Shown here piece by piece: positions 60,638-64,000 of a stretch of DNA of 64,000 nt (its first letter is position 1; each line of letters starts with the position of its first letter). The stretch is from CAZPKH01 sp964587165 (GTDB lineage: Bacteria; Bacteroidota; Bacteroidia; Bacteroidales; Muribaculaceae), in contig CAZPKH010000002.1 of the NCBI GenBank assembly GCA_964587165.1, positions 1 to 64,000 on the forward strand. Reading direction: 5' to 3'. A program made the translations under genes and the position numbers. The notes under the pieces were generated by a model that searched no databases, was not told where the DNA came from, and worked only from the letters and a program-made list of their open reading frames with translations.

Positions 60638-61393
60638 TCATATCACTTCGAGGTTGGCTTGCAGCCGCTGGCGCACTATCTCGTACATCATCACACCGGC
60701 TGCCACCGATACGTTCAGCGACCCGATTTTGCCAAACATCGGCAGCGAAACCACTGTGTCGCACTCGCGGAGCACTTCCGGCGATATACCCACATCCTCG
60801 GCGCCCATCACAAGACATACGGGGCCGGTATATTCGGCTGTGGTATAGTTGATGGTCGACTTCTCGCTTGCTGCCACACACTGCAGCCCGGCTCCTTTCA
60901 GAAACTTGATAGTGCCGGGAAGATGTCGCTCGCGACACACCGGAATATGATTCAACGCTCCCGCAGAAGTCTTTATAGCATCCGCACCCACCGACACGCT
61001 GCCATGCTCGGGTATGACGATGGCGTCGACTCCGCAACACTCGCAGGTGCGGGCTATCGCGCCGAAATTGCGCACATCGGTTATGCCGTCGAGCACCACA
61101 ATAAACGGCAGAATCCCCTCCTCATACAGCGATGTCACTACATTGCCTAAATTATGGTATGTCACTGCCGAGAGAATCGCGACGACTCCCTGATGATTTT
61201 TGCGGGTGATGCGGTTAAGGCGCTCCTCGGGGACGGCCCTTACAGGTATACGATGCTCCTTGACGAGTGAGCGGAGCTCGCCGATAAGCTCGCCCTGCAG
61301 TCCCTGACGCATCATTATATGGTCGATGTCGCGACCGGCTTCGATAGCTTCGATCACGGCACGTATTCCGAAAATATAGTCTGTACGCTCCAT
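60638..61393 (-). CDS. rlmB: 23S rRNA (guanosine-2'-O)-methyltransferase RlmB (TrmH/SpoU family)
   Basis: A 251-residue SPOUT methyltransferase. An N-terminal substrate-binding domain (about 1-80: DYIFGIRAVIEAIEAGRDID) precedes the knotted catalytic domain: GITDVRNFGAIARTCEC, VCLVMGAEDVGISPEVL and LPMFGKIGSLNVSVAAGVMMYE. It methylates a guanosine of domain V of 23S rRNA by family knowledge. It follows recN by nine bases. Confidence 0.93.
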   Translation of the reverse strand: MERTDYIFGIRAVIEAIEAGRDIDHIMMRQGLQGELIGELRSLVKEHRIPVRAVPEERLNRITRKNHQGVVAILSAVTYHNLGNVVTSLYEEGILPFIVVLDGITDVRNFGAIARTCECCGVDAIVIPEHGSVSVGADAIKTSAGALNHIPVCRERHLPGTIKFLKGAGLQCVAASEKSTINYTTAEYTGPVCLVMGAEDVGISPEVLRECDTVVSLPMFGKIGSLNVSVAAGVMMYEIVRQRLQANLEVI

Positions 61394-61401
61394 GTTATCA
61401 A

Positions 61402-63099
61402 TTATTTGGATTCATTCTGTGAGAGCAGTTTCTCGGCATTTGCCCTGGCGGCGGGGTCGGAGGCATCACCGCTTAGCATTGTCGCTATCTCGTCGATGCG
61501 TTCGGCAGGAGCCAGTCGGCGTATGTGGGTATGGGTGGCGTCTTCATCATCCTCCTTATACACACGGAAATGTGCCGACCCCTTGGATGCAACCTGCGGC
61601 AGGTGGGTTATGGCAATCACTTGCGAGAATCTGCTTATATCGAGCATCAACGCACCCATACGCTGAGCCACATCGCCCGACACACCCGTATCGATCTCAT
61701 CGAATATCACCGACGGAAGGCTCATATGTTCGGCTATGATAGCCTTGATCGACAGCATAAGGCGTGATATTTCGCCGCCCGAGGCGGTGAGGCCGACAGG
61801 CTGAAGCGGCTGATTCTTATTGAAGGCGAAAAGAAACTCGATAGCGTCGGCACCCGATGCAGAAAGATCGGCAGGCGCCAGGTGTATGTCGACCTGAAGA
61901 TTGCGCATGCCCAAAGGCAAAGCCCGCTGCCGGAGTGCCTCGGCAAATGCTTCGGCCTGAGCCTTACGGCTATCAGTAAGCCTGGAGGCAGCCTCTCGTG
62001 CCAACGACAGGGAGCGCCGTGCGCGTCGCTCAAGATCAGCAAGCCGCTCGGTGCCGCTCTCAAGCAGATCAATGCGTCGCGCTATATCGTCGCGGCGTGC
62101 CGTCAGCTCTGCAACACTCTCCACTTTGTATCGCGCCTTGGCCTGACGTATCTCGTCGATACGCGCCTCTATCTGACTGAGCGCCGCGGGGTCGGCCACA
62201 AGATCGCTGTCGAACGATTGAAGTGTGTCGAGTATGTCGCGCAGCTCGATGGCTACCGTCTCCAGACGGCTCGACAGTTGCTCGGCTGCCCCGGGCTCCA
62301 TAGCTGCTTCGAGCTCCGCACATGCAGCCGAAGCCGCTGTGACGGTGTCGATGGCTCCCGCCTCGTCAGTACCGAGAGCCGCGATAGCGGTATTCACACT
62401 CGCCTTTATCTCCGAGAGATTTGACAAGGTCTGCATCTCGCGCTCGAGATCGTCCTCCTCGCCGGCCACGAGGTTTAGCTTGTCGAGGCCTTCGAGCTGA
62501 TATCGCAGAAAATCTTCATCTTCGCGAGCCTGCGCCACGGCTGCCCTGGTGCGCTTGAGCCGGCGCATATCATCGCGCAGAGTATGATAAAGAGCCTGAT
62601 ATTCACGCAGCAGCTCTGCATTGCCGGCCAGCGAATCTATTATATCGAGCTGAAACTGCGGCGTGGCAAGAAGCAGATTCTGGTGCTGCGAATGTATGTC
62701 GACAAGGTGTATCGCGATGTCGCGCAGCTTGCTTACGGCCACGGGCGTATCGTTGATGAAAGCGCGCGAGCGTCCCGACGGCGAGAGTTCGCGCCGCAAT
62801 ATCACCCGGCTCAAACCCTCGGGGAGCGAATCATCAGCCGGAATATCTATATCGTTATCTCTAAGAAACTTATCGACTACGGCCGAATCGGCGGTAAAAA
62901 CCGCCTCGACCACAGATTTGCGCTCCGGCGAAGTGACCACGCGCGAATCGGCACGGCCGCCGAGTATCTGCGACAGTGCTCCGAGTATGATCGACTTGCC
63001 GGCGCCGGTCTCACCGGTGATTACATTCAGTCCGCTGCCGAACTCAATCTCTATCGAGTCGATCAGCGCGTAGTTGGATATTTGAAGTGATTCGATCAT
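61402..63099 (-). CDS. recN: DNA repair protein RecN
   Basis: A 565-residue SMC-like ATPase. Walker A is GETGAGKSIILGAL. A long coiled coil runs from about 155 to 370. The ABC signature is LTASGGEISRLMLSI and Walker B SVIFDEIDTGVSG, followed by the H-loop VIAITHLPQVAS. It helps double-strand-break repair. It lies seven bases after the DUF4835 gene, in the order DUF4835-recN-rlmB seen in other Bacteroidetes. Confidence 0.96.
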   Translation of the reverse strand: MIESLQISNYALIDSIEIEFGSGLNVITGETGAGKSIILGALSQILGGRADSRVVTSPERKSVVEAVFTADSAVVDKFLRDNDIDIPADDSLPEGLSRVILRRELSPSGRSRAFINDTPVAVSKLRDIAIHLVDIHSQHQNLLLATPQFQLDIIDSLAGNAELLREYQALYHTLRDDMRRLKRTRAAVAQAREDEDFLRYQLEGLDKLNLVAGEEDDLEREMQTLSNLSEIKASVNTAIAALGTDEAGAIDTVTAASAACAELEAAMEPGAAEQLSSRLETVAIELRDILDTLQSFDSDLVADPAALSQIEARIDEIRQAKARYKVESVAELTARRDDIARRIDLLESGTERLADLERRARRSLSLAREAASRLTDSRKAQAEAFAEALRQRALPLGMRNLQVDIHLAPADLSASGADAIEFLFAFNKNQPLQPVGLTASGGEISRLMLSIKAIIAEHMSLPSVIFDEIDTGVSGDVAQRMGALMLDISRFSQVIAITHLPQVASKGSAHFRVYKEDDEDATHTHIRRLAPAERIDEIATMLSGDASDPAARANAEKLLSQNESK

Positions 63100-63106
63100 T
63101 GCAGTG

Positions 63107-64000
63107 TCATCTCTTCTCGGAGCCGTTCTTGATCTTCTGCAGACGGTCGTTCTCGGTAGGATAGATAGGGGAGAGCAGTTCGAATACCTTTGTACGCTCC
63201 TCCTGCGGAGCTTTCGAATAGATATTCACGAGCTCGTCGAGTTTCGAATCCTTGAAAAGCGACAGCCCTACCGACATCGGAGCTACATCATATAGCTTCT
63301 TTATCTCGTCGAGCGACTCGGTGATACGCTGACGCCCTTTATCGGGGCTCACCGACATCTCGTCGAGCCCGGTACGGTGGTACTTGTAAAGCATATCGCG
63401 CATACCCGCTGTGGCCGGCTGAGTGAAGACGGCAAGCAGCGCCGCACGGTTCTTATTGTCCTCAAACGCTTTCCACCCGGTCTCGCCGGCACTCTGTGCC
63501 TGCTGCACTATCGTGGCGAGACGATCCCAGTACTGCTCGCCCCCTCGCGGAGAAAAGCTGTCGAAATCCATAGCCAGAATGAGGTATGCGTAGAAATTGA
63601 GTATCTGCGTGAGGTTCGACTCCATCATAGAGACATTGAACGTCAACGGATCACCCTCCGAATACTGAAATTCGATCTTCGTATCCTTGAAGTTGAACAT
63701 CGTGGAGGTGTAGGTGGAATTGAATACCGGGCGGGTGTATTGCACCTGCAGGTCGCCGCTGTACACATCGCCCTCCACCTTCTTAATGGTGAAAAACAGC
63801 TTGCACTCGATCTTTTCGTTGGCAGCAAACTGTGCGTTGGTAAACTGTGTGGTATTCATATAATCGTTCATTGCCGAGGTAAGTGTCTCAAACACACTTT
63901 TGTTGGTACCCGGCACCTGATCCGTATTGATCTCAACGGTGCACAGAAGCTCCTGCGCAGAGCTTGCCGAGCATCCTGCGGCAAAGAGTATTATAGCGGT
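63107..64000 (-). CDS. DUF4835 family secreted protein (5' end cut by window)
   Basis: The frame is open from the end of the window (64000) to the stop at 63107, 297 residues. The visible N-terminus (IILFAAGCSASSAQELLCTV) is the end of a signal peptide; an internal GTG at 63916 is not the real start. Blocks such as QVPGTNKSVFETLTSAM, the Asn/Thr-rich TFNVSMMESNLTQILNFYAY, and MDFDSFSPRGGEQYW fit DUF4835 (PF16119), which some annotations link to type IX secretion as PorD. The function is not settled. Upstream, coaBC is expected from conserved order, outside the window. Confidence 0.88.
   Translation of the reverse strand, partial: TAIILFAAGCSASSAQELLCTVEINTDQVPGTNKSVFETLTSAMNDYMNTTQFTNAQFAANEKIECKLFFTIKKVEGDVYSGDLQVQYTRPVFNSTYTSTMFNFKDTKIEFQYSEGDPLTFNVSMMESNLTQILNFYAYLILAMDFDSFSPRGGEQYWDRLATIVQQAQSAGETGWKAFEDNKNRAALLAVFTQPATAGMRDMLYKYHRTGLDEMSVSPDKGRQRITESLDEIKKLYDVAPMSVGLSLFKDSKLDELVNIYSKAPQEERTKVFELLSPIYPTENDRLQKIKNGSEKR

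Noticed and set aside
1..64000. CRISPR arrays, transposases, restriction-modification, toxin-antitoxin or other defence genes
   Set aside because: No spaced repeats, transposase motifs or defence-family domains were seen; the only mobile genes are the lysis cassette and integrase at the left end.

Overview
The window reads as a chromosome segment of a Bacteroidales bacterium, probably a Muribaculaceae-type gut commensal. The reasons are lineage-typical genes (fused MurF-alanine racemase, DapL, type III glutamine synthetase, GSCFA, DUF4293, DUF4494 and DUF4835 proteins, a TPR/PD40/OmpA lipoprotein of PorE type), the near absence of Shine-Dalgarno sequences, and repeated promoters of the Bacteroidetes form TTTG-N19/20-TAnnTTTG. 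The backbone is moderately GC-rich. The family-level call is inference from gene content.

Layout. 1-2872 is the end of a mobile element, most likely a prophage: a lysis cassette (holin candidate, endolysin, spanin-like lipoprotein), a terminator, and a tyrosine recombinase next to tRNA-Phe. The rest of the element lies to the left, outside the window. From tRNA-Phe (3103-3175) onward everything looks like core chromosome. 3.3-8.4 kb: trmN6, engB, a 54-residue ORF, a RelA-type ppGpp synthetase with a decayed hydrolase site, a lipoprotein and a Dabb protein. 8.4-19.1 kb (minus strand): an apparent nine-gene operon ftsY-rimO-menF-SGNH-SGNH-MBOAT-menB-menC-menE. 19.3-24.7 kb: dedA-rpe-ftsK-lolA-trxB. 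24.8-28.5 kb: a 2-oxoacid:ferredoxin oxidoreductase operon plus a lipid kinase. 28.6-33.1 kb: a queuosine-precursor transporter and a HAD phosphatase behind a preQ1-I riboswitch candidate, then an esterase, ychF and tatAC. 33.2-39.7 kb (plus strand): dapF-dapL-glnN-purF, closed by a strong terminator. 39.7-53.3 kb (minus): murF-alr, GSCFA, PorE-like protein, SDR, S41 protease, coaD, parE, sugar MFS, yggS, DUF4494. 53.4-64 kb: tRNA-Thr, phosphohexomutase, pncB-pncA, MFS, aquaporin (plus strand), esterase, rlmB, recN and the truncated start of a DUF4835 gene.

How the genes work together. The men genes make menaquinone, but menD is absent from its usual place between menF and menB, where a complete transmembrane O-acylation cassette (MBOAT plus two membrane or periplasmic SGNH proteins) sits with gaps of 15 bases or less. 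dapF/dapL supply diaminopimelate for peptidoglycan, murF-alr uses D-Ala, and glnN/purF handle glutamine nitrogen. pncA/pncB salvage NAD. The oxidoreductase operon handles ferredoxin-linked 2-oxoacid metabolism.

Most interesting points: the O-acylation cassette in the menaquinone operon, a compact preQ1-I-like aptamer ending three bases before the start codon of a queuosine-precursor transporter, a candidate one-protein spanin in a Bacteroidetes prophage, and a tRNA-Thr promoter written into the arms of an inverted repeat. There is no CRISPR array, no transposase and no recognisable defence system. All calls come from reading the sequence; no database search was run.
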